The notes under the pieces were generated by a model. It was not told the DNA's origin. It worked only from the letters and a program-made list of their open reading frames with translations, and did no database searches. A DNA stretch of 64,000 nt from an uncultured Ruminococcus sp. (GTDB lineage: Bacteria; Bacillota; Clostridia; Oscillospirales; Acutalibacteraceae): NCBI GenBank assembly GCA_902765855.1, contig CACXBF010000001.1, positions 62,001-126,000 on the forward strand, read 5' to 3'. Positions 1 to 8,735 of the stretch are shown piece by piece (positions within the stretch are counted from its first letter, which is position 1; every line of letters starts with the position of its first letter). The position numbers and the translations under genes were made by a program.

Positions 1-2
1 TT

Positions 3-3000
3 GATATTTCAGTAGGTGACCAGTTAGATAATAATCTGTTCCTGATTGGTTCAAATTATGAGGTTAGAGATAGCTCGATAGATTTGAGAGCATATAAAGC
101 GTCAGCTGCAAAAATCACTACAATATATTCTTCCACTGATGTTACATCAACAGCATTGGGTGGTACTGGAAATCAGTATGCTTATGTTAAGGGTTCAAGA
201 AACTCAAGCCTTAATACAGCTTCTGCAACTTCAGACCCAATGTTGACAAAAGACGCTACCGCACATTATTATGTCAAGAGAATTGGTTTTGATTCAGGTT
301 CTACATTCCATATCAGTAATGGTCAAAGCATAACACAGCCTATAAATATTACAAAAGAACCTCATGTTATAAGATTTATGAATAAGTCAAATCCACTTAC
401 AAGTATCGATTCAAAATCTCTTTCAGATCTTGAAAGGCTTGCTCCTCATACAGATATCCAAAATATAAGCATGAATAGTTCTTTTGATATACAGAATATG
501 TCTATCAAAAATCTTAGTAACATTACAGGTGGCGTGTATGTAGATAGTTATATTCCATCTAATCCTATAATTACGGTTTATTTCAAAAAACCTGCTTCCA
601 GTTGGCTCAATGAGCTTTATGCAAACCTCTATCAGTATGATGCTTCCAATAAAGAACTTAATAAACAGACAAACCGTATCCTTATGACTGACGATGGAGA
701 TAATTATTATATCACCATAGATACAAGAAATACTAATGCAATTGAGGTTTATGATGCCAACTCAACTAAGACATCTATTGTAAGACTTGCAGTTGACCCA
801 TCAAAGAATAAATATTTTACAGCACAGCAAATTAATGCTTCCGGTTCAAGCTGGGTTATGTCATCTTATACTGCTTCTGCTGTAAGCATTAGTACAGCAG
901 ATGTTAGCTTTGATTCTTCATGCAGTAATAAAGCAATGGCTTTTGTTGGTGGCAAAAAGAGATTCTTTACTAATGTTCCTGATACACGTAGTGGTAGAAC
1001 AGACGCATATAATAATCCGCTTTCAAGTTCAAGACCATTTGGTGGTGTATTCAATGGTAATGACTATGGTAATGGTCGTGTAGGTAAGACAGACTATTCA
1101 ATCTACTACGACTGGTATGAATATAAGATTCCTGCAGGTAGTTCAGACCTCTATACATTCCAGATTAAGGGCCTTATGAATACAAATAGTCAGAAGAATG
1201 TTTGGACAAAGCAAGTTCATCAGGTATGGGGCGATGTATGGGTTTCTCTTGATAATGGAGATATGGATAGCGGTAAGTTTAAGAATGTTTCCATTGCTAC
1301 AACAAACCCTGATGATAATGTTACAACTAAAACCACAAGAATTTATGTAACAGAAAATTCATCATGGACTTCTTCCCACGGTGGTATGAAAGTTACTATG
1401 TGGGGAACTGAAAAGAAAGTTGCAACTCTTTCACAGAAGTATGATGGCAGATATTATATAGATGTTCCTAATAATATGCCATTCTTACAATTTACATCAG
1501 GCGATAATACACAGATTCTCCCTATGACTAAGCTTCAGGGCGGAGATGCAATCCTCTATGATTATTCCGCAGGTAAGGGCGGCACACCGGCTTGGATTAC
1601 ATATGTTCCGGCATATAAAGCACTTCAGAGAGAAATTACAAGTGCATCATCGGTTGCTAATGGTTGGTTTATATATGATTACAATTCATCATCTCATGAG
1701 GTAACAAATTCATATAAGCCAAATAAACTTCTCAGTATGCTTGGTAACTATTCACCTTCAGAATCAGCAAATCCTACTTCTCAGCAAAATGATGCTAATA
1801 CACTTGCACAATGGACAACAGCATATAAGAATCTTTATAATGCAGTTTCTAATGCAAGAATGTATATAACCAAGGATTCCAGCGGACATAGCATTTGGTT
1901 CCCTGAGCAGGCAAGCAACACAACAGGCGTAAGCTATGCGCAAGACAGCCTCAATGCTCTCTATAGTAAGATGGTTGAGGCAGTAAATGAATATGGAAGC
2001 GGTAGTGCGTCGTTGTCAAGGCTTATCACCCTTGCAGAGGAACTTGAAACCTTAGAGGATCAGCTTACACCTAATACAGATGATAGTGCAATACTTATCC
2101 TTGATGATACAAAGGGCTGGAATAGCAATGTCTGGTTAAATTATAAGGATAATTTAGGCATAGAGCGTAATGTTCCTGTTACATCAAGAAATAGAGACGG
2201 TTACTTGATGATATATGTAAATGTACCAAACGGTAATGAAATCAAAGATGTTGTCTTCTATTTTGGAACAACCGGAGAAAGAAGTGCTACTAAAGATACT
2301 ATAAAGAGTGGCTCGGTATGGGTTTGCGATAATAGCGAATCAGGTTCGAAGGCTTGGGTTGCAAATACCCCAGAAAACTACTTTGTTTACTCAATTAAAA
2401 ATTATAAGCAACCAAATGTTGCTCCTTCCGATCCTAAATATAAAGCTTTGATAGGTGATAAAGCGACAGCCTCCAGTTTTATAGTTTACTTTACTTATGA
2501 AACAACTGTAACATATAAAAATGGTGGCGCAGAGAAAAACTATAAGATTCTTCCGGGTGCATATCTCATAGATATGAAAAAGTATCAAACATATGATAGT
2601 GATATTAGTAAAGCTAATTCTCAAAAGGTAAACCTTTATTCTGATGTTGCAAAAGCTTATTTTGAAGATGAAGCAAATCAGGGTTATGTTAAAAATGCAC
2701 CTTATTCAGATACCGCTGGTTGGACGACAAACGGAAAAATAAATCAACATCCTGGCGTAATATATACTGCGACCTCAAGTATTAACTTTGCAGCATCATC
2801 AGGAACTCTTAATGGAAATTATAAAGCAATGGATAAGCTTGTATTCCGTTGGTTAAGCACAAGTACACTTAATGTAGAGAATAATACATCTATGAATGCA
2901 AGTGAATACGTATTTGCTTCCACGGCTACAGTTTACGGTGGTAACACAATATCACCTAAGTTTATTCTAAAGAATAATACAACCGGAATACCGGGCAAGG

Positions 3001-3224
3001 TAAAAATTACTTTCCTTACTGATGTTAATGTTGTATATAAGGATAGCACAGGCGCTAAGGTAAGCTTTGTTATTTCTCAGGGTACATATGAATCTGTAAA
3101 GGCAGAAGAATACAATCTTTTCGATTCAAATTGGTCTAAAAATTTCAAGAGCGTTGATAGTGGTTCAATTGGCACCGGTGGTGACAGTAAGTATCTTACT
3201 AATCCGGTTTATAGAATTAACTAA
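3..3224 (+). CDS. Large exported or surface protein, 5' end cut by the window
   Basis: The frame is already open at base 3 and runs 1073 codons to a TAA, so the start and any signal peptide lie upstream. The visible part is rich in Ser, Thr, Asn, Tyr and Trp, typical of an exported beta-rich protein. Three stretches resemble one another, at about bases 565-850, 1335-1600 and 2085-2370. Each opens with a strand and then a Trp-containing turn (SSWLNELYANLY, SSWTSSHGGMKVTMW, KGWNSNVWLNY), a pattern reminiscent of CBM25/26 starch-binding modules; this is a resemblance, not an assignment. Two C-terminal segments also parallel each other (ETTVTYKNGGAEKNY and DVNVVYKDSTGAKVS). No LPXTG, SLH repeat or C-terminal membrane segment is visible, so how it is attached is unknown. 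It ends at its own terminator, 6.5 kb before the pilus genes. Confidence 0.6.
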   Translation, partial: DISVGDQLDNNLFLIGSNYEVRDSSIDLRAYKASAAKITTIYSSTDVTSTALGGTGNQYAYVKGSRNSSLNTASATSDPMLTKDATAHYYVKRIGFDSGSTFHISNGQSITQPINITKEPHVIRFMNKSNPLTSIDSKSLSDLERLAPHTDIQNISMNSSFDIQNMSIKNLSNITGGVYVDSYIPSNPIITVYFKKPASSWLNELYANLYQYDASNKELNKQTNRILMTDDGDNYYITIDTRNTNAIEVYDANSTKTSIVRLAVDPSKNKYFTAQQINASGSSWVMSSYTASAVSISTADVSFDSSCSNKAMAFVGGKKRFFTNVPDTRSGRTDAYNNPLSSSRPFGGVFNGNDYGNGRVGKTDYSIYYDWYEYKIPAGSSDLYTFQIKGLMNTNSQKNVWTKQVHQVWGDVWVSLDNGDMDSGKFKNVSIATTNPDDNVTTKTTRIYVTENSSWTSSHGGMKVTMWGTEKKVATLSQKYDGRYYIDVPNNMPFLQFTSGDNTQILPMTKLQGGDAILYDYSAGKGGTPAWITYVPAYKALQREITSASSVANGWFIYDYNSSSHEVTNSYKPNKLLSMLGNYSPSESANPTSQQNDANTLAQWTTAYKNLYNAVSNARMYITKDSSGHSIWFPEQASNTTGVSYAQDSLNALYSKMVEAVNEYGSGSASLSRLITLAEELETLEDQLTPNTDDSAILILDDTKGWNSNVWLNYKDNLGIERNVPVTSRNRDGYLMIYVNVPNGNEIKDVVFYFGTTGERSATKDTIKSGSVWVCDNSESGSKAWVANTPENYFVYSIKNYKQPNVAPSDPKYKALIGDKATASSFIVYFTYETTVTYKNGGAEKNYKILPGAYLIDMKKYQTYDSDISKANSQKVNLYSDVAKAYFEDEANQGYVKNAPYSDTAGWTTNGKINQHPGVIYTATSSINFAASSGTLNGNYKAMDKLVFRWLSTSTLNVENNTSMNASEYVFASTATVYGGNTISPKFILKNNTTGIPGKVKITFLTDVNVVYKDSTGAKVSFVISQGTYESVKAEEYNLFDSNWSKNFKSVDSGSIGTGGDSKYLTNPVYRIN

Positions 3225-3254
3225 TTAGCTCATTTATTCTGAATATTCAGAAAC

Positions 3255-3300
3255 AAAAAATTCCTGAACTCGTAATGGGTTCAGGAATTTTTTTGTTTTT
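3255..3300 (+). terminator. Intrinsic terminator of the large surface protein gene
   Basis: The inverted arms AAATTCCTGAACT and GGTTCAGGAATTT enclose a short loop and are followed by a run of T residues. The hairpin begins about 30 bases after the stop codon. Confidence 0.85.
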
Positions 3301-3329
3301 TATAATGTATAAGTCAATTTTTATATTGG

Positions 3330-3475
3330 AATAAACCAATAACAAAGAGCATAACAAATACGGCAAATTAAACCGAATTTGTTATGCTCTTTGCTTCAAA
3401 CGAGGTATACTCAAATGTTCTAAACTACTCTAAATGAGTTGGTTCTGAGTAACCAACTCTCCCCTTTATTAATAT
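3330..3475 (-). ncRNA. Candidate structured RNA between surface protein and peptidase genes
   Basis: Two perfect inverted repeats lie here: 17-base arms at 3343-3359 and 3377-3393 (CAAAGAGCATAACAAAT and its complement), and 9-base arms at 3436-3444 and 3451-3459 (GAGTTGGTT and its complement). Read on the minus strand, the small hairpin comes first, after a GGGGAG, and the long hairpin is followed by a T-rich stretch, which favours a minus-strand transcript ending in a terminator. No gene follows on that strand, so it is not an obvious riboswitch. No convincing promoter was found and no known RNA family was recognised. Confidence 0.4.
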
Positions 3476-3661
3476 AATATCACATAAAATCATAGAAAGT
3501 ATAAATAAATTATCGACTAATTATGAACAAATTAAAAACATTTTTGGCGGCTTACAAATAATTTTGTTGGCTTTGCGAAAATTTTATGCAAGATATTATA
3601 GTAGTTATAATGGATAATTTAGGCTTATTTCTATAAACTGTACACTTTAGTTTTAATGTGC

Positions 3662-4423
3662 TCAATGATTCTGCTCTAAAATAGATTGTGCATCTATAAG
3701 TTTTCCGTCCTTTTTAGTAGTAAGATGAAGATGAACTTCGTCCATAATTTCACTTGGAATAGTAAAGACAGCTCCTATATAATCGCCACAAGAAACATTT
3801 TCCCCTTCTTTAACAAGTACAGTTGGACTAAGGCCGCTATATATCATAGTTATACCGTTTTTATGCTCAATTTCCACGCTATAACCTAAAAGTTCATCAT
3901 TATACACCTTTTTAACAATGCCATCAGAATATGCACGAACCTTTTCGCCGTCATCAGCAGCAATGTCTATTCCCTCATGAACACGCCAATCCCCCATCGT
4001 TTTCGAGTAGACAGGATTTTCAGGACTATATCCTTTAATAACCTTTCCTTCTATTGGTTTTACAAACTCATTTTGTTCTTTAGGACTCACCTCAGAAGAT
4101 TCATTTGAACTTTCTTCAATGGATGATTCCGAGCTTTCAATGCTACTTTCAAGAATGGCATTAGCTGTTTTTTCAGAGCTTTCAGTCTTAGATTCAGGCT
4201 TTGAGTATTCCAAACCGCTTACAGTTTTGTCAGTAGGTTTATCCTGAGGTTTTGAACTTTCAGTTTGAATGGAACTTTCTTCTTTAGGAGTCTGATAATC
4301 TAAAACGCTGCTGTATGTTGTCCATGCCGCACCTCCGATTGCAGTTATACAAAGGGCAAGAGCGATATAAAAGCCAGCGTTTTTCTTTGGATTATTATTT
4401 TTTTCTTTAGCATTAAATTTCAT
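3662..4423 (-). CDS. M23 (LytM) peptidase-like membrane protein, SpoIIQ-like
   Basis: 253 residues. The start is the ATG at 4423, preceded by GGAGGTG at good spacing; a longer frame upstream reads into repeat DNA and is not believed. Order: short basic N-terminus, one membrane segment at about residues 20-42, a Ser/Glu/Lys-rich linker to about 125, then a LytM domain. The Zn ligand motifs are present: HEGIDIAADDG (H and D) and HLHL near the C-terminus. The segment LGYSVEIEH strongly recalls LGYVVEVEH of Bacillus SpoIIQ, the forespore membrane protein that pairs with SpoIIIAH across the septum. Clostridial SpoIIQ proteins keep the zinc site that Bacillus has lost, which fits what is seen. SpoIIQ is the best guess, but a vegetative cell-wall endopeptidase cannot be excluded. 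Confidence 0.7.
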   Translation of the reverse strand: MKFNAKEKNNNPKKNAGFYIALALCITAIGGAAWTTYSSVLDYQTPKEESSIQTESSKPQDKPTDKTVSGLEYSKPESKTESSEKTANAILESSIESSESSIEESSNESSEVSPKEQNEFVKPIEGKVIKGYSPENPVYSKTMGDWRVHEGIDIAADDGEKVRAYSDGIVKKVYNDELLGYSVEIEHKNGITMIYSGLSPTVLVKEGENVSCGDYIGAVFTIPSEIMDEVHLHLTTKKDGKLIDAQSILEQNH

Positions 4424-4470
4424 CTTAATTGCACCTCCGATTTTAGTTTTGACATAAAATCGAAGAATAT

Positions 4471-4625
4471 ACAAACTTCCCCTAAGACATCCAAAAGTTT
4501 CGCTCAAGGCGGAATCGTTCAGTAAGCCTCACTCGATATTCTAAATTAACTTATATTGCCGCGGTCGGAGTAACTACCAATCAGCTGACAGACTAAGTGT
4601 ATGAGCAAACTGTATCAACAAGCTT
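4471..4625. repeat. Mosaic palindromic repeat, copy 1
   Basis: Carries the family signature ACTTCCCCTAAGACA..CCAAAAGTTTCGCTCAAG, followed by a CCGCGGTCGGAGTAACTACC module that recurs near 46.6 and 54.8 kb. It lies between the peptidase and MATE genes and contains no credible coding sequence. Confidence 0.6.
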
Positions 4626-4674
4626 CTCTTAAATATTCCAGAGAATATCTTTCATAATAAAATTTTTAAAAGCA

Positions 4675-5979
4675 TTATTTCTTTCGTTGTATAGAAAGAA
4701 TGATAAACGATACTATGCTAACTATCAATTCGGCAAGCGGAAATGAAATCCAAAGACCGTTTATGCCAAAAATATTTGCTAAAATGATAGCAAGCGGCAA
4801 TATAACAATAAATCCACGCAAAATAGAAATAGTACCTGCCGGTCGGGCATTGTCCGTTGCAGCGAAATATGTCGCAAGAATTATGTTAAGTCCCGCAAAA
4901 AGTATACCTGTAAAGTAAATTTCCAAACCATTTATTGCAGCAGCTTGCAAATAAGAATTATTTTCGCTGTTAAAAGCTGATACAATCGGATTTGAAAATA
5001 AAAATAGACAGCCATAAACTACAATAGAAATAATTATAGAAGTAATAAGAGCATATCTCAAAGTAATATTTGTAGTTTTCTTGTCATTAAGACCATAATA
5101 TTTGCTTATAAGTGGCTGAATACCCTGAGATATACCCGTAAAAATAGAAATTACGACAATCGAAATGTTAGCGATAATTCCGTATGCAGCCACTCCTATA
5201 TTTCCAAGTAGCTGAAGCATAATGATGTTAAACACAAAAATTACTATTCCCGATGAAATCTCTGTTACAAGCGATGGTACGCCAACAGACATTATCTTCA
5301 AACCAAATTTAAGCGAAAATTTGCATTTAATAGGCTTGAAGTTGTTACGCTTTTTAATGAAAAATCCGGAGAGTATAAGCAGACTTACCGCAGGTGAAAA
5401 GCCTGTTGCAAGAGCCGCACCAAAGATACCCATTCCCATAGGATAAATGAATACATAATCAAATATAATGTTGAAGATACTTCCGGAAATCATAGCCGCC
5501 ATAGAAAGCTGAGGAGCGCCATCATTTCTCACAAAGGCTAAGATTATGTTATTAGCGATAAATGCAGGCGAAAATAGCATAAGAACCTGTAAGTAGATTT
5601 TGCACATTTCAAAGGTATCATTGTTTGCCCCTAAAAGTGTAGCAATAGGTGCAGAAAGGAAAATACCCATAAGCATATAAGTAATCGCAAATATTGCCCC
5701 AAGACATAAAGAATGTGTAAAAGCCTTGTTGCTTTCTTCCTTTAAGCCCTGATTTTTTGCTATTGAATATTTCGTAGCACCGCCTATTCCAAGCATAAGA
5801 CCGGTGCCTTGAATAAGGCTAAAAACAGGAATTGCAATATTAAGAGCTGCGAGTCCGTCACTTCCTATGCCGTTTGCAACGAAGAAAGTATCTGCAAGAA
5901 TATAGCACGAAAGACCTATCATACCTAAAATATTCAGCGAGGTATATTTAAAAAATTCTCCCAAATTTGTCTTAACCAT
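4675..5979 (-). CDS. MATE family multidrug/sodium antiporter
   Basis: 434 residues from the ATG at 5979, which has AAGGAA seven bases upstream; a TTG two codons earlier is less likely. Hydrophobic throughout, with about twelve membrane segments in two similar halves, as in MATE exporters that drive drug or metabolite efflux with Na+ or H+. The N-terminal stretch FFKYTSLNILGMIGLSCYIL followed by a DTFFVANGIG segment, and the internal GIGGATKYSIAKNQG motif, are typical of the DinF/VmrA-like branch in Firmicutes. The length is normal for the family. It stands alone between two repeat-bearing intergenic regions. Substrate is not predictable from sequence. A second, different MATE gene begins at 63476. 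Confidence 0.88.
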   Translation of the reverse strand: MVKTNLGEFFKYTSLNILGMIGLSCYILADTFFVANGIGSDGLAALNIAIPVFSLIQGTGLMLGIGGATKYSIAKNQGLKEESNKAFTHSLCLGAIFAITYMLMGIFLSAPIATLLGANNDTFEMCKIYLQVLMLFSPAFIANNIILAFVRNDGAPQLSMAAMISGSIFNIIFDYVFIYPMGMGIFGAALATGFSPAVSLLILSGFFIKKRNNFKPIKCKFSLKFGLKIMSVGVPSLVTEISSGIVIFVFNIIMLQLLGNIGVAAYGIIANISIVVISIFTGISQGIQPLISKYYGLNDKKTTNITLRYALITSIIISIVVYGCLFLFSNPIVSAFNSENNSYLQAAAINGLEIYFTGILFAGLNIILATYFAATDNARPAGTISILRGFIVILPLAIILANIFGINGLWISFPLAELIVSIVSFIILSIQRKK

Positions 5980-6017
5980 AATCAAATTCCTTATTTCCCT
6001 AAAATAAATTAAATGTA

Positions 6018-6450
6018 GGTGCGAATTTTGTTCGCCCGGATGTTAGCTAACAAACTTCCCCCAGACAGCCAAAAGTTCCGCTTGAGCCTTTTCAAAGGCT
6101 TATAGGTCAAGGGCGACGCCCTTGTCGCTCTCCGCAGAGAGCGAAACACTTTATGCTCCACAAAGCGCAGGAGGGTAGAAAAACATTCCACTGGAATGTT
6201 TTTCGTAGGTAACCCTTACAGGGGTTTCCCTGTTTAACTACTGGTGATAGCCAAAGAAAATCAAGGGGCAAGAGATGTTAAGGGCGTTGCCCTTAAAACC
6301 CACCAAAGGCTCTGCCTTTGGTGGGTTTTAAGTATCTTGAAAAAATCTGCCAACTAATCGGCATTTTCTTTAACCGCGTCAACAAACTTCCCAAATCCAC
6401 GAACGAGGCAAAGCCGAAATATTTCGTGTCTTGGAGGCGGCAGCTTGCTG
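6018..6450. repeat. Mosaic palindromic repeat, copy 2 (long)
   Basis: A chain of short palindromes: GCGAATTTTGTTCGC, CCTTTTCAAAGG, GGGCGACGCCC, CGCTCTCCGCAGAGAGCG, CATTCCACTGGAATG, AAGGGCGTTGCCCTT and CCAAAGGCTCTGCCTTTGG, with the edge motif GTTAGCTAACAAACTTCCC. The same units recur in other intergenic regions of the window in different combinations. A 60-codon frame on the minus strand (6009-6191) is only the repeat read through. Confidence 0.75.
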
Positions 6451-6472
6451 TCAAGCCGCTTTAAAACAAAAT

Positions 6473-6562
6473 AAAACGCCGACACCACATATATCTTCAT
6501 AGGCCTAACGATATATGGCACAGCGTTATTTCAGCTTACCCGGCGGTAAGCAATTATTTAGT
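6473..6562 (-). terminator. Tandem hairpins after the CaCA exchanger gene
   Basis: On the minus strand a perfect hairpin GCTTACC-GCCG-GGTAAGC is followed by a longer imperfect stem (AACGC...ATATATC against GATATAT...GGCGTT) and then TTTTATTTTGTTTT. The position 45 bases beyond the exchanger stop codon fits a terminator. The double structure is larger than most simple terminators. Confidence 0.5.
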
Positions 6563-6607
6563 TTTGTTTGCTTAGATTATATCAAATTTAAAATATAAGG
6601 TCAAGAC

Positions 6608-7567
6608 TTATCTTATAAGGTATACAAAATATCCAGCATAGCAGATTAACATAATTATTCCGCCCCAACGCTTTAACTTTTTATCCTTATTCAGAACTAA
6701 GAGTAAAAGAAGCATAGCAGTTGCAACGCAGAATATGCTGTCTACAAGAAATTGATTTTGATAAGCAACAGGTGTAATCAGAGCAGAAGTACCTATAACG
6801 AAAAGAATGTTAAAAATATTACTTCCTACAATGTTTCCGATAGCAATATCAGCATTTTTCTTGAGAGCCGCAGTAACACTTGTAACAAGCTCAGGTAAGG
6901 AAGTACCAAGGGCAACGATAGTAAGACCGATAAATCTCTCGCTCATGCCAAACATAGTTGCAATTTCTGTTGCGGCATTAACAGTAATGTTGCTTCCCAA
7001 AACTACTAAGATAATACCTATTATTCCAAAAAGAATAAGCTGCCATACCTTTTTAGGCTTTTTGTCATTATTTTCATCGTCTGATTCATCAGCTTGAATT
7101 TTTCCCTTTTTTGTCATAATAAATAGATAAGCAATATAAGCGATAAAGAGTACCCAAAGCAAGATACCGTCAATAAATCCAATAGTATTATCAAAAAGAC
7201 CAATCAGACCAAATATAATACTTATGATTATAACGAATGGAATTTCATATTTCACAGTAGATTTTTGTACAGCGAGCGGAGTAATAATAGATGTTATTCC
7301 AAGGATTATAAGTACATTGAGTATATTACTTCCAATAATATTTCCGACAGCAATATCCGCACTTCCCTGCACAGATGCCGAAATACTTATAGCCGCTTCA
7401 GGAGCACTCGTGCCCATAGCAACGATTGTAAGTCCGATGATAAGCTGTGGAATATGCAGTTTGTCGGCAATTCCTGCCGCACCGTCAACAAACCAGTCAG
7501 CGCCCTTAATCAGCATCGCAAAGCCGATTATCAGCAGAACAATCTGCCAAACCATGTTCCAATTCAT
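6608..7567 (-). CDS. CaCA family cation (Ca2+/Na+ type) exchanger
   Basis: 319 residues from the ATG at 7567, preceded by AAGGGA; a TTG three codons upstream is badly spaced. It has ten or so membrane segments in two halves, each with the alpha-repeat of the Ca2+/cation antiporter superfamily: GTSAPEAAISISASVQG in the first and GTSLPELVTSVTAALK in the second, each followed by an IGNIxGSNI(L/F)N segment. A charged cytoplasmic loop at about residues 155-170 separates the halves. The family swaps Ca2+ (sometimes Mn2+ or other cations) for Na+ or H+. The gene lies directly behind a yybP-ykoY riboswitch, so export of Mn2+ or response to Mn2+ is plausible here (inference). Confidence 0.88.
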   Translation of the reverse strand: MNWNMVWQIVLLIIGFAMLIKGADWFVDGAAGIADKLHIPQLIIGLTIVAMGTSAPEAAISISASVQGSADIAVGNIIGSNILNVLIILGITSIITPLAVQKSTVKYEIPFVIIISIIFGLIGLFDNTIGFIDGILLWVLFIAYIAYLFIMTKKGKIQADESDDENNDKKPKKVWQLILFGIIGIILVVLGSNITVNAATEIATMFGMSERFIGLTIVALGTSLPELVTSVTAALKKNADIAIGNIVGSNIFNILFVIGTSALITPVAYQNQFLVDSIFCVATAMLLLLLVLNKDKKLKRWGGIIMLICYAGYFVYLIR

Positions 7568-7626
7568 TTTTCCCAAATCCCTTCTGATTACATTTTAAGA
7601 GAGCTTAAATAATAGCAAAATTAAAA

Positions 7627-7661
7627 GACTCAGGGATCGGCAAATAAACCGTCCCTGAGTC
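7627..7661 (-). terminator. Riboswitch expression-platform terminator
   Basis: GACTCAGGGACGG pairs with a CCGATCCCTGAGTC arm and is followed on the minus strand by TTTTAATTTT. The 5' arm overlaps the GAGAC end of the aptamer, so ligand-stabilised aptamer and terminator would compete. Confidence 0.75.
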
Positions 7662-7746
7662 TCATCATTTAAAGTATTACCGGGCAACGCTATGTGCCGT
7701 ACTGACGATAAATACTATACTTAGCAGTATTGATTACTCCCTCTTG
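7655..7746 (-). promoter_or_regulatory. yybP-ykoY (Mn2+) riboswitch aptamer
   Basis: Read on the minus strand, the order of conserved pieces matches the yybP-ykoY motif: GGGAGTA, a variable hairpin (AATACTGCTAAGTATAGTATT), ATCGTCA, TACGGC, GTTGCCCGG and finally GAGAC. This class binds Mn2+ and commonly controls cation exporters. It sits between a strong promoter and the CaCA exchanger gene, with a terminator hairpin overlapping its 3' end, so control by transcription termination is likely. Confidence 0.82.
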
Positions 7747-7754
7747 ACATATTG

Positions 7755-7783
7755 ATTATATCACATTTTTCGACTATGTTCAA
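7755..7783 (-). promoter_or_regulatory. Promoter of the riboswitch-exchanger transcript
   Basis: On the minus strand TTGAAC, a 17-base spacer and TATAAT place the start of transcription a few bases before the riboswitch aptamer. Confidence 0.8.
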
Positions 7784-7842
7784 CTTTTTTATATAGTTTA
7801 TATAATTTGTAGTATTGCTAAATATATTAACCAAATTTATAA

Positions 7843-8508
7843 TTATTTTTTAAGCTTGCGATATTGTCCGAGAGCCTCTTTTGCCCATCGTCTGTCAATA
7901 GCCAAGAAACCCTGCCTGTTATCCTCATCTGCAAAATATGTTTCAACAATTTCGAGCGAACGCTTATAAACTTCTATTCTTGTGCTTTGTAGAAATGGCT
8001 TGCCTGCCTCTCCTACAAAGAATTCAAACCCGATAGAGTTTGCCTCCTCGTCATAAGATGAAAGATATCCTTCAGATACATTAAGTTTCTGACTTTTTGT
8101 AACAAGTTCCGCAACAGCGAGTTTAGTAAGTTCAACTGCCATATCGTTAAGTCCGAGGTCAAAGATATAGAGTTTTTCCTTTAGAGCATTAACAGTTGGC
8201 ACGACGCGTTTTTTAACATCAGCAAGCTCAGGAAATTCCGTTTCGAGCCTGTCGTCAACAAGCTGACGGCGGTCAACATTCGGAATGTAATAAATCATCG
8301 TGCGGTTTTTAATATCATTATAAAGTAAAGGGTGAAGAAGCTGACGAGTTTCGCCACATTTCTCGCAAGTCCATTCAAAGAATGTATCGTCAAAAATTTG
8401 CTTGTGAGCCTCATTAAAAGATGATGCGTTCACACTGCAAAGAAGAGTAGTTTCTTTAACATTACCGCATTTAGGGCAAGTTATGTTGCGTTTAACCTTC
8501 TCTGACAT
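7843..8508 (-). CDS. CpXC domain zinc-ribbon protein
   Basis: 221 residues from the ATG at 8508, with GGGAGTG seven bases upstream. The N-terminal 60 residues carry two CxxC pairs, CPKCGNV and CEKCGE, spaced as in the CpXC domain (a bacterial zinc-ribbon family of unknown role), with the linking segment holding the typical NAxxFxE-like stretch. The remaining 160 residues are soluble mixed alpha/beta with no recognised motif. The gene is monocistronic, divergent from the next gene. Function is unknown; such proteins are usually found as single chromosomal genes in Firmicutes. Confidence 0.75.
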   Translation of the reverse strand: MSEKVKRNITCPKCGNVKETTLLCSVNASSFNEAHKQIFDDTFFEWTCEKCGETRQLLHPLLYNDIKNRTMIYYIPNVDRRQLVDDRLETEFPELADVKKRVVPTVNALKEKLYIFDLGLNDMAVELTKLAVAELVTKSQKLNVSEGYLSSYDEEANSIGFEFFVGEAGKPFLQSTRIEVYKRSLEIVETYFADEDNRQGFLAIDRRWAKEALGQYRKLKK

Positions 8509-8735
8509 CAAAAGTCACTCCCAAATTAAAATTATTCTTTTCACAGTATAACATATAAAAACACGATTTGCACTTATTTTTAAAAAAATTTGATATTTAT
8601 AAATGCTTAAATTACGAAAAATCACCTAAAATTATAAATTTTTTTTAAAATATGCAAATAATACTGTTAATTTTGGAAAATTTATAGTATAATTATTTTA
8701 ATAAACCCATATGAATTTAAATTGGAGGTATAGAT

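Noticed and set aside
4424..4507. Longer N-terminus for the SpoIIQ-like protein
   Set aside because: The extra 28 codons are encoded in a mosaic repeat, and the ATG at 4423 has GGAGGTG.
6009..6191. 60-codon frame after the first MATE gene
   Set aside because: Repeat sequence read on the minus strand; no ribosome site.
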